A stretch of DNA of 64,000 bases from Unio delphinus. Lineage: Eukaryota > Mollusca > Bivalvia > Unionida > Unionidae. The position numbers were made by a program, and so were the translations under genes. Shown piece after piece: positions 11,815 to 23,165 of this stretch. The first letter of the stretch is position 1; every line of letters starts with the position of its first letter. Under the pieces are notes generated by a model. It was not told the origin of the DNA, did no database searches, and saw nothing but the letters and a program-made list of their open reading frames with translations. The DNA is taken from assembly GCA_029339505.1 (NCBI GenBank), contig JAQISU010000071.1, forward strand, positions 1,798,001-1,862,000, in the 5' to 3' direction.

Positions 11815-12960
11815 GCAATAGCCCGCCGCAGCTGAGTTATTTTTCTAACTGGTGATACAGCAAGATAGACTAAATTTGGCCACTCTATACGACTCATCAA
11901 TAATCCAAACAACTGTATCAGTAATAGTTAACCCCTAAGATGAGTGGATTGTCATTGCATATTATAGCGTCCATAAACTTTTGTCTTTTAACGAATCATC
12001 AACAGACCTGATATCAACTTCAAAAATATCATTTAATACGAGATTATGTTTCCATGACTCTCTTGGCATATCAACTTCAATATTCAATATACAACGGTAC
12101 TGGCAATTCTAAACACTTTTTCTTATATAACTGAAATAATTGCTGCTGAAGTGTATCACGAACTATCTTTCTACTTGCCACTATCAAATCGTTTGGTCTC
12201 CATTTATCCCAAAATTCATTTATGGACGTTTCTGAAATTATGAACACTGAATTGTATTCGACTGTAATCTGATTAATTTCTTAAATTCTATTAATTATGG
12301 ATCAAACAATCTATGATTATCTCCTCATAATAATCTACAAACTGTTTAAAAAATTCGTGCCGAGATATTCCATCTAATCGTGGTGGTTAACCATGATCGC
12401 CACAGATTATCACGGTTTTCTTTAACAATAATCAATCAAGAAACAATTTTAACACATCGGATGAAACGGTGTATATGTCATCCCACATTATTATTATTTT
12501 AGGTATATATTTCGCGCTCATTCGTCCATTTATCACTCTTTTACAGACAGAAGCTGTGATAAGTACAAGATTTTACACCTCGTTCTGTTCTTTCTCTTGC
12601 GAGTCTGTGTGTAGGTGTTAAAACAACCATATCATCCAAACTCTGTTTAAAAAATCAAATAACTCGAATTGTTGTACCGCATCCATTTAGATAAACAGTT
12701 TATGTCTGGATACTGGATCGCATACAGATGGCGCAGATGATAATTCTGATATTGGATTATTTTTGCGATAAGGATTTTTGATTTCAACATCTGCGGATTC
12801 AGAAAAATTATATTATATTATGTGTGATATTCTCCACGAACTCTCTAGTACATCAGTACTTGTTAAACGAGTCACTAATTCTAAATCTTTTTTTCGATAT
12901 AAAATGAATCCTTTGCAACTCTGACTGCAATGGTAGGAGAATTATTTATCATGGATAATA
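11815..12960 (-). pseudogene. Degenerate SF1 helicase (cassette B)
   Basis: Translating the minus strand in shifting frames recovers superfamily 1 helicase landmarks in the correct order. They are: a motif Ia-like LTPTHRLARERTERG followed by S-C-T-Y-H-S-F near 12550-12622; a Walker B-like region IIMWDDIYTVS near 12478-12510; a motif III-like VIICGDHG followed by P-P-R near 12380-12410; WRPNDLIVASRKIVRD near 12165-12215; a motif VI-like AMTIHSS followed by GLTITDTVWIIDES near 11890-11960; and a final QLRRA near 11821-11836. The Walker A region is not recognisable, one motif II acid differs from the usual DE, and several stops and frameshifts interrupt the gene. It was probably the replication helicase of the virus-like element. 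It is dead. Confidence 0.65.
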
Positions 12961-13109
12961 CATTTATAGAAGTCTGAGTAACATTTATATAATGGTATGA
13001 TATTTATAATATTACGAGTGATCTAATTGTGTTACAAATTTTATACAGGTGCATCCATGACTCTCATTCGTCCACCAGCACCTAGGGTTGTGTGTTTCAA
13101 GTAACATCC

Positions 13110-14163
13110 ATTTGTCACTAAGTATAACAGCGATTGCTCTGTTATTAGGGATAAAGGTCTGATGCAACCGGAAGAGTTACACAAGCTTGTAAATGTATAT
13201 CAACGATAGTTTATCGTGTTAAATCACGATGTTCCAACAAAAAGTAATGAAACGGATAATGTGTTGTAAAATTTAGTTGTGTTATTTGCAGACCGGTATC
13301 TACATTATGATTACGTCCCATAAATGTCATTAAACGATGATATGCACGTGCTACTTGGTTTGGTCCAAAATTAAGTAAGATATATTCAGGTAGTTCTTGT
13401 TGGCCGTTAATTCTTAACGAAATCTCAGAAACACCGAATTTGTCAAAGATCATATGACTCCGCTCTTGAGAATTTAATCGTATATAATCATGTAGCGCAA
13501 CAAATATATGCCATGTAAATATACCGTTAATATTATTCTGAATAATATCTGTTGTTGTTGTTAGCCATGATATTAATGATTTACCACCTGTATCCATAAA
13601 TGATAATAATGTTTTTTCTTGAAGGGGTCATTACTCTCCTCCACAATGAGAGTTTTGATAATACTACTTTACCAGCATCGCCTCCAGGTCGCCATATAGC
13701 ATCGTTATCAACAATTTTTCGTACGAGTGCAACCATGTGCTTGGCTCCGACAATAACCTTTCTAACATATCTACATAAACAGCAAATGTGAGATAGTGGA
13801 ATTGCACATGAAACACTTCTACGATTACCTGACAACATACACATACGTGTTTTAAAATCCTAAATTGTACACCGAATTAACATTAATAATTATATCTTCT
13901 ACATTAACGTCAGCAGCAGGAGCAGCAGAATCTTTTGGTCGCCTCACAGCATGGTGACTGTCATTAGTACAAGTGGATCCATCTTTGTGAAACAACATTG
14001 TCGGACCAGCTGATCTTGTATAATCAACAGACCATCTTGCTAGGCAAATTATCGTTGTAAAAACATCCAAATCTTTTTTAATAGATTCAATATTTCTTCC
14101 ATCAATTATATATGTAGCGCTTTCGAACATTGCCATAATCCCGTTAAGAAAATCGACTTTCAC
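13110..14163 (-). pseudogene. Major-capsid-like protein relic, copy B
   Basis: This relic spans three minus-strand frames. The N-terminal part (13852-14163, 103 codons) has NGIMAMFESATYIIDGRNIE and a later YTRSAGPTMLFHKDGS. A middle part (about 13590-13850) is poorly preserved. The C-terminal part (13211-13597, 128 codons) has ISLRINGQ followed by RAYHRLMTFMGRNHNVDTG and a Y-P-F-H-Y-F strand. The pattern of a hydrophobic helix, tyrosine, I-x-G-x-x-I-E, then R-S-x-G-P resembles double jelly-roll capsid-like proteins of Polinton/adintovirus-like elements; this is inference by eye. Direct support comes from the second copy at 6270-6900. The gene is split by at least two frame breaks, although the pieces remain open for over 100 codons each, so decay is moderate. 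Confidence 0.62.
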
Positions 14164-14416
14164 AGCACTTCCATATTCTGTATCATCTATTTTTATAATT
14201 TCTCCTTCTACTTCGATAAATGCTTCAGCCAGTAGAAAATATCTACTTATATCCTGAACTTGTAGTTCAATTCATCTTTGAGAATCGGTGAGTCTATGTC
14301 GAATGCTGTGTCAGATAGACATTTAAACATTTTATTATATATTTCTCAATCTAAATCAACGTTGCCTAAGAATTCTACCTGCGGTAAAACTAGTATTTAT
14401 ACTTTGTTCTGCTTCT

Positions 14417-14782
14417 TCATTCGTCAAGGCTGCTAGTTTTTTTATCCGCGGCTTTGTTTATTCTTTTACTGACCTTCGCGGGCATAATTTCAATAGATGG
14501 TAATTTTACTGGCGGTGGTTTTCGTTGTTTTAATCGTGCTAGTCTATCCTTGGCTGCAGAAAGCGCCTTTCCGGAAATATTATCAATAGCACCAGTATAT
14601 CTTGCAATAATAGCACTAATAGCTATCATTAATAATTGGTTTGCGATTGGAACTATTTTGGGAGCATTTCTTGCAAATAAACCTTGAATAATATTACCAA
14701 GACCATCACCGTAAGTTGCTTGATAGACTGGTAAACCAGCTAGATCATTCAGATCATCGTGATTTTTAATCGCAAAAATCAT
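14417..14782 (-). CDS. Gly-rich hydrophobic small protein, virus-like (cassette B)
   Basis: An intact 121-codon minus-strand frame begins MIFAIKNHDDLNDLAGLPVY. It contains YGDGLGNIIQGLFARNAPKI near residues 24-43, a hydrophobic segment around 45-62 (LLMIAISAII) and a basic Lys/Arg/Pro tail (RLKQRKPPPVK). A G-x-G-L-G-x-x-x-x-G-L-F-x-R-x-x-P motif followed by a hydrophobic stretch and a basic tail is typical of minor-capsid or membrane-lytic proteins accompanying adenovirus- and Polinton-type capsids. It lies about 250 bases upstream of the capsid-like relic in the same orientation. The frame is open, but the neighbouring genes are broken, so it is probably a relic that has escaped disruption by chance. 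Confidence 0.5.
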   Translation of the reverse strand: MIFAIKNHDDLNDLAGLPVYQATYGDGLGNIIQGLFARNAPKIVPIANQLLMIAISAIIARYTGAIDNISGKALSAAKDRLARLKQRKPPPVKLPSIEIMPAKVSKRINKAADKKTSSLDE

Positions 14783-14875
14783 CTCATTAGTAAATTGTTC
14801 AGATAGTGTAACTTCCTCAGGGGTTTTTTCTTCAGATATTTGTTTACTGGCGGGATCAGCAGCAGCCTCTTGCGG

Positions 14876-15106
14876 TTATTGTGCAGCGACTATATCAGCT
14901 GGAAGTTCTTTTAAAATCTTTTTTGTTTTCTTAGTTCCTTCTGCTACTTTTTCAGTTTGTTCAGCAGTTCGTTTTACTGATGGAAGAAGACCTTCAGTAG
15001 TTTGTGCAACTATTTCAGTAACTTTTGTCACAGGCATAAATAAATATTCTGAACTTTCTGCAACTTCAACTTTAGATCCTTGACTTTTGTGTAAATTTTG
15101 TCTCAC
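14876..15106 (-). pseudogene. Lys/Thr-rich protein relic, copy B
   Basis: A 76-codon minus-strand frame has SKVEVAESSEYLFMPVTKV, TTEGLLPSVKRTAEQTEKVA and then TKKTKKILKE. It is the paralogue of 7440-7645. The first half is acidic, the second strongly basic, so it could bind nucleic acid. It is the most upstream (minus-strand sense) recognised gene of cassette B and ends about 90 bases before the Gly-rich hydrophobic frame. No upstream start with strong context can be picked, and the N-terminus may be missing. Confidence 0.5.
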
Positions 15107-16329
15107 AGAATCACGAACTGGTAAAACAAATGTAATAGCTTCTAGCTGCTCTCGAGCTAATCTAGTTGTATAAGATTATATTACCATATTATTGATATAT
15201 AATACTGATTTAATTTGCAACAGCAGAGAAGGCGTGACCTCAATGAGGCATCATATGGGTACACGAAACATAAAACAAATTTTAAAATACACTAGCGACA
15301 AAAATAAAGTAACAAAAAAACTAATCCAATGAGTGAAAATCGGTAAGTTAGAAGCTTTGGTTTGGAGTTACCTTTTTTATTTTTATTTTTGTAGGAAGCT
15401 TTATTTTTAGACAAATGACTTTTCAGCAAAAGGTCTGTCCACACTCTCAGCTGCTCAGCTGTTTGGCAACTTAGAACGATCGTGGATGATTTGGTTTACA
15501 TATATAACATTTAAGGCAATCTCGTAAATTGTAGCTAAAATACAAGTACATGTATATAAACCTACCGGAAAATAGTAGGGGACATGACATCCTATATTCC
15601 AGAGGTGGGATAATATGAGACCGTCACTTCTTAAGTTGTTTTGGGTATCATTATCTTGTAGATGATCCACCTTGGTGTTATTGTCCGGATCGAGTAAGTA
15701 ATAAAATAAAATATGAAACTATGGATTTAATAACAAAGAACTGAGCAGAGAATATAAAACACGGTCTCCGTATCTAAAATTATAACAATTTAATCAACTG
15801 CGTGCATAAAATGAAATTGAGAATGGCATTTGAATGATTACCTGTTTCTTACAAATAGAGTTACGACATGTATGCGGAATTCAATTATCCGAACTGTAAC
15901 ACCGGGGGAAAAATGTAATTATATAATTGAGTGACATCCAACTCAAATTGCCGGCATGTCAGCATCAACTGGTTGCTTCTGTCCTTTACCAAATCAGTGT
16001 TGGTGATAGATCGGCGTTATAAAAAAGTCCCCCTTCTCTCTCTCTATCTGCGCTCTTTTTCCACTAATCAGTACATGTATGGAGCTATATTACCTCCAAA
16101 TAAAATAGAATATCCTACTTAAATACTTGTCTGATTCTTGCCTGATTGAATGTGATATCACAACGAACGCTCTGCGTGCTTACAAAATCACACTACATTG
16201 TTTATGAACCGGCGTCCTATGTTCTTGACCCAATTTATAACTGGTCTCTTTTGTTGAGTTTTGATTTAGGGTGGAGATAATTCTACAATCAGGATTGAAT
16301 AGAATTTTGCTTCAACTATATTAGTATTA
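15107..16329. other. No gene recognised
   Basis: AT-rich sequence with short unrecognisable frames at 15455-15670 (minus) and 15931-16122 (plus). No repeat structure stands out. Confidence 0.5.
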
Positions 16330-17420
16330 AATGGCCGCCGCTCTCAAGCGTCATAAATCATCATCCAGTGTCTCACCAATTGTACGCTGATGACACCCGA
16401 ATATACAAATCTAACCACCCAACTGAAGTTGATGCTACCATCCAAGGAGTAAATAGGTGTATTTCTGATGTGAAAGCATGGATGATATTTAACAAGCTGC
16501 AGACGAATGATGATAAACTTGAGGTCATTCTGATACAAATACAAAGACTATCTCATTCACATAATTTACCTCAAACAATAAATACCAGTTACATTAACAT
16601 TAAATTCACAGTCAGTACGAAACCGATGTGTTTGCTCTGGACATTACTCTCACATTGCACCAACATGTCATGAACATATGCAAGGCTGCATATCTTGAGT
16701 TGAGACGCATCAGCTCCACTTGTGTGTTCATTAGTACTTTCAAGACTGGACTACTGTAACTCGGTTATATTCGGTTCGTCTCAATATCTACTCCAGAAAC
16801 TTCAAAAAGTTCAAAACACAGCTGCCCGGATCATCCTTAGAGTACCACGATCAGAACACACCTCCCCGCTGATGTGTACCCTACACTGACTGTCCATTCG
16901 ATCCATAATCAAACACAAAATTTGTTCTCTGTGCTACGTTTCACTGACGGACCCCAGTCACGCGTACCTATAGGGCTTAACCCATGTGCACACACCAGCA
17001 AGATCATTACGCTCCTCTTCTGATAGTCGTATACTCATTATTCCCACTATGAAAACAAGGTTATATGGACAACGTTCTATTGCATACCAGGGCCCAGTAA
17101 CGTGGAAATAATTGCCCATTGAAATTAGACACAAACATGCAGTGATTGCTTTCAATAGTGCTCTTAAAACTCACATTTTTCGACTGCAAGAACAAACATA
17201 AAGACATAATAATGTTTCCTAACTTAAATATTTTCTACATGTTTTTCTTTTCTTTTAATTTAATAGTGGTTTCTTCTAGTCATTTCTTAATATATGTTGT
17301 AAAGCGCTAAGAGCTTATAAAGATTAGGCGCTATACAAAGTCCTCGTGATTATTATTAGTATTATTATTATTATTAATAGTATTATTATTATTATTATTA
17401 TTGATGTTGTTGTTTTGTTG

Positions 17421-17457
<37 letters not shown>

Positions 17458-17470
17458 CTAATCAGTGCGA
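16330..17470 (+). mobile_element. LINE 3' end (CR1/L2-like) with YADD motif and (TTA)n tail
   Basis: Plus-strand translation at 16368 onward reads HQLYADDTRIYKSNHP, the reverse transcriptase catalytic motif C (YADD) followed by the usual palm/thumb segment ending in LQTNDDKLEVILI. Further fragments, with frame breaks, match the C-terminus of such elements: a KVQNTAARIIL-type segment, an arginine/serine-rich RSSSDSR segment (near 17010-17035) and LPIEIRH followed by K-T-H-I-F-R-L-Q near 17110-17200. The 3' UTR has TGTAAAGCGCTAAGAGCTT and GGCGCTATACAAAGTCC, then TTA repeats to about 17456. The element is 5' truncated and non-functional. The same 3' end occurs at 27705-27905, 29375-29645 and 55055-55935. 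Confidence 0.88.
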
Positions 17471-20250
17471 AATGGACCGAAATTGGCAAACTAAACTTCA
17501 ACCACTGCTAATGTAGTACATACATGGTTTACACAGTGTTTATTTTGATTATTGTGGAAAAATGTTCAAGTGATGGTGTAAACAGGGGAGTGTTTGCTAT
17601 TTTATGTACACTATGTTTGCACTAGATAGACAAGATAGTTCATGAGTCAGCATAAAGGTCAAGTGTGTGCGGTAGGATAGATACAACAGTGTTCCACGTT
17701 GGAAAACATGATTATACCCTTAAATGATTTCCTCATTGGCATTCCGCCTGGAATATCTTTATTTCTTTTGAAAGAGATTTGAGAAAATTCATTTCTTGTC
17801 CATTTTAATACAAAACTCATTTTAAAAAAGTTGTAAGTATTTCATGAAAAGTTAAGTGGTCTAAAATTGATTAATAATGTTAATGAAGAGAGAGAATGCA
17901 AACATTATTAAAACTATTTTTTTCTTATTCACTTTGTCTTCTCTGCTGTTATGTTTTTTCGAAGAGAGTGTTGGGCATTCTGGCGTTTTTTTATTTTTAA
18001 AAAAGTACATTTAAGTACAATAAATCGCATGTTTATAAGCACATTTCAACCCGAAATAGGGCGGTCTGAAAACGAATATTTGCATGATATCTATATTTGG
18101 AAACGAACCATAAAGCCTCGCGTTTATTTTACTCGCCTGCTCATCTTAAACTTTATGTCAGTGCTTTAAATAACTGGACAAGGAAGCATAAACTGAGCGA
18201 GTTTGATAAATAAGGTGATTCTCACGTTGACATCTTCGTTTAATTACTGTCAAGAATATGTTAGTCCTGACCATTGGTACTTTAAAGCTCGTATTCACTA
18301 TTGCGTTAAATAACTTCCGCATTTTCTTTGGTACATAAAGTAATAAATTCGTGTTGAAAATCAAAGTTAGATACATTGCCATTTTATGTTTTTAAATAAC
18401 CAAACTTTTATCAGCCAGAAATCTTGGTCAAGTTGTCTATTTCTCTTGGGGCAGGTAAAATTGCTTTTAGAGGTTTGTAACATTAAAGACACATATTACT
18501 TGGTGATGAATGACTTGGGGTATAAGACAAGCGAAAACAGAACACATTGGTAGGTAAACAATCCTGAATACATATATCATATTCCAGTTTTTCGTTAGAT
18601 GTGTCATTATTGAAGAAAAATATAGTTTTATTCAGCTTATAGTTTCTTACATTTGTAACACAAAAATTGCCTTTCTTGACGTCATGGAACATATCTATTC
18701 GGAAGATGCTTTTCCCTTTCCGATGCGAGTCGAATAATTGCGACTCTTTGATAAAGACTCGTAAGAAATAGTAGATATACTTCACAGACTTTTTCAATTA
18801 TATTTTTTTGCGGACGTACATTCGGCTAGTCTTGAAAATAACACTCCACGCAGTTTCAACAATCACTGAAATATCTGCAACTCTGAGTTGAATACAAGGA
18901 AGAAAACATTCTGTTTCAATTGTGAAACCAATGCTGTTAAGGATGACACCTCATCTATCCATCGTGACGTTTTGCTATTAATATGACGTAATAAAAACGA
19001 GCTTGAATGTAATTCAATATATTTACATCCGTTGTTTGTTTTGGTATTTTTGTATTGTTTCTTTATTCATTTCCAACATGCATTGGTAAGACCCAAAGTG
19101 TTTTGATTATTAAGAGAGAATCTCAAATGAGGTAATGAATAAATATTAAATTTATGAAACTCTTTGAATAATGTCCAGCTTTAAAAATAAAATAACCACC
19201 TGCAATGGAAACAGAAATAATGAGAAATAATTTCGTTCATTCTGGCTTAGGTGATGTAGCTTTTATTGTTGTGCTTAAAAACAATAGTCCCAAACTATTG
19301 TCGTTTTATGGGGGCAGTTTTATAACCAATACAAATTAGAATGAAAATAGTAATTGTCCTTCAAAATGGAATGGCACAATTCACTCAGAGAACATCGTTT
19401 CTCAACACAGAATGCGTATGGAAATTCCGTGTCATGTCACATAGTTTGATTCACTGAGGTTAGACAATCAATACAACAATGTTAATACCTAAGGTATGTC
19501 ACCTTTCGTACTGGAATTTGTTGGATATTCATGTGAATGATTATTACCTGATGAAGAAACTGCATATTTACTCTGATGTATTTGTGATCGGATATTTGCA
19601 TTAGTTGATTGGGAGCAAGATGCATTGATATAAGATCTATTGAGCTATCATATTACGTGAAAATAATGTTGTCATGATATTCTTAATGTTCTGTCAGTTG
19701 AGAGACCATTTTGTCTCTGTGATCTTCTATGAATATATATGAATTCGTTTGCTTCTAGAAATTAACAATTAAACCATTATTTCATATAGGGCGAATTATT
19801 TAATTCTCGATTACCGCCCACTCCTCCCCTCATGCACGCTATCAATGGGTCAATATACTTATTTGTATTTGTTGTTGTTGTTTGGGGTTTAACGCCATCT
19901 TTTCAGCATTCGATAATACATGGCATAACGAGTCCCGCGGGTTAAATTCGCCAGATTCAGAAAGACGTAACTTTTTTTGCTCAGTTCCCATTGGTCAGTC
20001 GATTCGAAAAATGGCCGCCAACAGTATTCATCGTTTAAGTAAAAAGAAAAAGTTCCATAAGGTGGAGTAAAGAAAACTTTTGCATGATTACCAATCAGCA
20101 AAGAAAATACTGCGCAATAAGTTCATGAGCTTATTTGGACCAATGAAATAATATGTTAACGAGTGGTAATGTAAACTTGCACCGCTATATGGACATACAT
20201 CACAATTAATTTTACTCTATGTTCTCTACATATATTTCTCTGTACTGGCC
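17471..20250. other. No gene recognised; second copy of a diverged repeat
   Basis: The stretch 19530-19910 is the partner of 3890-4290 described above. The minus frame at 18483-18797 (104 codons) and the other short frames show no motif. The remainder is ordinary AT-rich sequence. Confidence 0.5.
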
Positions 20251-20254
20251 TTTC

Positions 20255-20570
20255 AACTGTTATTGTGACGGGTTCACCGACATTTTTTGAGCGGCTGCGC
20301 TGTAAAGAGAACAGCATATAAACAAAACACTGATTTCACTTCTGGATCATCACCAAGGCATTATTACTCAATGTGCACTGTCGCCAAAATACACACAGAC
20401 AACCACTCTCTCAGCTCATATTCTCAAGAATAAACAATTACCATTAAATCCCTACCAAAAATGCATCAATATAACTCTTCTATCACCACCAAAATGAGAG
20501 GAAAAAATTTTCTAAAAATAGACTAGAACTAATTGTAATGCAATTCCATATGTAAAGTGTACATACTACG
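20255..20570 (-). mobile_element. Dispersed repeat, uninterrupted copy
   Basis: Its reverse complement closely matches 34840-35240 and the two halves of a split copy at 37040-37220 and 41284-41345. Shared words include CGACAGTGCAC, TTGGTGATGATCC, CATTTTGGTGxTGATAGAAG and TTTATTCTTGAGAxATGAG. This copy is valuable because it preserves the uninterrupted sequence at the site where the LTR retrotransposon entered the split copy (CTCAT at 20415-20419, i.e. ATGAG on the minus strand). No coding capacity is visible; the class is unknown. Confidence 0.75.
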
Positions 20571-20751
20571 TGATAACGTTACATAATCAACATAGTTCGC
20601 CTCACATGGCAAAGTCAGATGATCCTTCACGAGATCGGATATCGAGGATCTCAAACTCGTGTTAAGGTGTTACGTAGTTTATGAAATTTAAGATGATACT
20701 CGTTTCAAGTAGCTGGTGTTATATAATATTTTTTTGGTAAATATATAGAGG

Positions 20752-20890
20752 ATATTTGCTTGAAACGAGTGAATAACGGATATATTTCATCGAGTGGATA
20801 AAAAACTCAGTATTTTCACGAGTGGAAATACTAGAGTTTTTTATCCAAGAGATGAAATGTATCCGTTATTCACTCGTTTCAAGCAAATAT
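20752..20890. repeat. 138-bp near-perfect palindrome, MITE-like
   Basis: Two arms of about 68 bp (20752-20819 and 20822-20890) are near-perfect reverse complements around a 2-base centre (ATTTTCAC-GA-GTGGAAAT). Only a handful of mismatches are seen. The outer end ATATTTGCTTGAAACGAGTG recurs inverted again at 20950-20970. A second smaller palindromic cluster with TTTTTTCACTG follows at 20995-21060. The structure is that of a foldback or miniature inverted-repeat element. The plus-strand frame across it is a by-product of the palindrome. Confidence 0.85.
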
Positions 20891-21060
20891 TCTTTTTATT
20901 TTATGCTCACATACGTTGGCTACCTCAAATCTGCTCTTTCACTCGTTTATTCACTCGTTTCAAGCAAATATTGTGACCCAAAAATGTAATTCCTGTAGTG
21001 AAAAAATATTGTTATTTTTTCACTGTTATTTTTTCACTGCAGTGAAATATCAATATTATT

Positions 21061-22020
21061 TTAACTAGAAAATCAAGTAATTCACTGCTGAGCATAAAAT
21101 AAAATATAATAATAAACCTTGGTGCAAATTATTATATATTTTCAATAAATGATACCGTATAATCTCTTCATACACTTAGGTTTAGTAGGCTCAGAGATGT
21201 CGGCCCATTCGAATGACCTTGGGCAATGCACTTGACTGTGATGCTGTGCCGCAGAACGCAACATCACTGTCGAAACTTAGTTGTGTGTGCATACAATCAT
21301 TATTTGTTTTTTTATATTGTTGTATTTGTATTATGTTGGTACGAATATGAATGGCAATGGTCTGTAAACAGGGAAAACGTTTTAAAACTTTTGAAAGAGC
21401 TCCTATACTGGTCTATGAGGTGGGGTTAGTTTAGAAAAATTTAAAATAACTACCAGATTATGAGACTAATATGTCGTGCAAGTACTGTGTGCGTGATTAT
21501 CGACCTGAGTGTCAACATTGATCAGATGGAAGTTAGAATGGTACCCCAGGATAATGCCCCAAAAGCATACATTTCTTATTCTGCGGTCAATGCTATTGAG
21601 GTCATCGCCCTACAACTATATATGCACTTTTATGAGTGAAAAGACGAATTTAGTTATGTACTGGACTTTTACCCGTGGATTTATTCTTAACATGACATCT
21701 ATCGATTACCCATACAAATATGTGTACATCTACTGGACGGGCGAAAGTCCACGAAAAGACGGACGTATATGAATTTCCCTTGAGTCACTCTGAAGCTATG
21801 AAAGATGGTCAAAGCTACGTCAAACCGACCAAAGAGACAGAGACAAAGACAGAATTGTATGATTGGTAGTAATGTTAATTAAAGCAGAACAACTGTAAAT
21901 ATGTTTAAACATTTATATACTTCTTGTTGGTTCGTCATTTTACTTAGTTTCTATGCCACACTTATTTACATCGCCGGTATGTGATTCGCTATCCATCCAT
22001 TCATCACTCGATCCATCCAT
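21061..22020. other. No gene recognised
   Basis: Short frames at 21226-21429 and 21509-21772 are not recognisable and have no splice or start context. No repeats are apparent. Confidence 0.45.
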
Positions 22021-22022
22021 AT

Positions 22023-22087
<65 letters not shown>
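22021..22087. repeat. (AT)n microsatellite
   Basis: An uninterrupted alternating TA tract of about 64 bases. It generates spurious Ile-Tyr open frames on both strands. Confidence 0.98.
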
Positions 22088-22092
<5 letters not shown>

Positions 22093-22185
22093 ACAATCCT
22101 CCACAATCGTGCCCTTCGATGCAGTTTTTTTCAAGCATTTATTTTTACTTCGAATGATATAAAGGACTTTCAAGCAAAGAATCAG

Positions 22186-22600
22186 ATGATACAATGTCAC
22201 TGTAGCTTAGGGTGAATGATATAGAATATAAGAATTTGATATTACAATATCACTGTAGCTTAGGGTGAATAAAATCGAATATAAGAATTTGATAATACAA
22301 TGTCACTGTTGCTTAGGGTGAATGATATAGAATATAAGAATTTGATATTACAATATCACTGTAGCTTAGGGTGAATAAAATCGAATATAAGAATTTGATA
22401 ATACAATGTCACTGTTGCTTAGGGTGAATGATATAGAATATAAGAATTTGATATTACAATATCACTGTAGCTTAGGGTGAATGAAATCGAATATAAGAAT
22501 TTGATAATACAATGTCACTGTTGCTTAGGGTGAATGATATAGAATATAAGAATCTGATATTACAATATCACTGTAGCTTAGGGTGAATGATATACACTGC
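22186..22600. repeat. 53-bp minisatellite with a 106-bp dimeric higher-order unit
   Basis: About 7.7 copies of a 53-bp unit containing CACTGTAGCTTAGGGTGAAT. Alternate units differ in a fixed way: one type has AATGTCACTG(T)TGC with GATATAGAATATAAG, the other AATATCACTGTAGC with AAAATCGAATATAAG. The real period of homogenisation is therefore 106 bp. No coding function. Confidence 0.9.
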
Positions 22601-23071
22601 TAATGAGACAAAAACAGACGTAACTGTCATTTCGTATGTCAGAACAATTGGGCAATAACTCCACGACTTTTCAGGAAGTCAGATTGGAACAACGTCTTTT
22701 TCTTCGACTGAAAATAGTGAATGATAATATGACATTGCACGACGCATTAAATCTATTTCTATATTCTTTTTTAAATGAAACGTGCAAGGCAGAAAAGGTC
22801 CATTTTATACTTTAACAGGCCAAAAAAAACACACCGATTTCATTATACAGTAGAAACTCGATTCCTCCAAACGATCTAAGGTACCTTGTAAATCAGGCAG
22901 GAAGACTCATAGTTCCAATCAATGAGATTTAATGCACATTTTGTAGTATCTGTAACACATAGTCTAGTGATTCAGGGTATGCTAGTCAAACGTATCTGAA
23001 CTATGTTATACAGACGTATATTCAGCATCGAATAGAACCTGATACATCATAAGACATCCATGGTATCAAAA
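22601..23071. other. No gene recognised
   Basis: Nothing structured is visible between the minisatellite and the (TC)n tract. Confidence 0.5.
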
Positions 23072-23155
<84 letters not shown>

Positions 23156-23165
23156 CACACAGATA
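23072..23165. repeat. (TC)n microsatellite
   Basis: Pyrimidine dinucleotide tract of about 80 bases with two TATC interruptions, followed by a short CA-rich end. Confidence 0.97.

Noticed and set aside
13600..13791. Plus-strand frame opposite the capsid-like relic
   Set aside because: Shadow of the minus-strand coding sequence.
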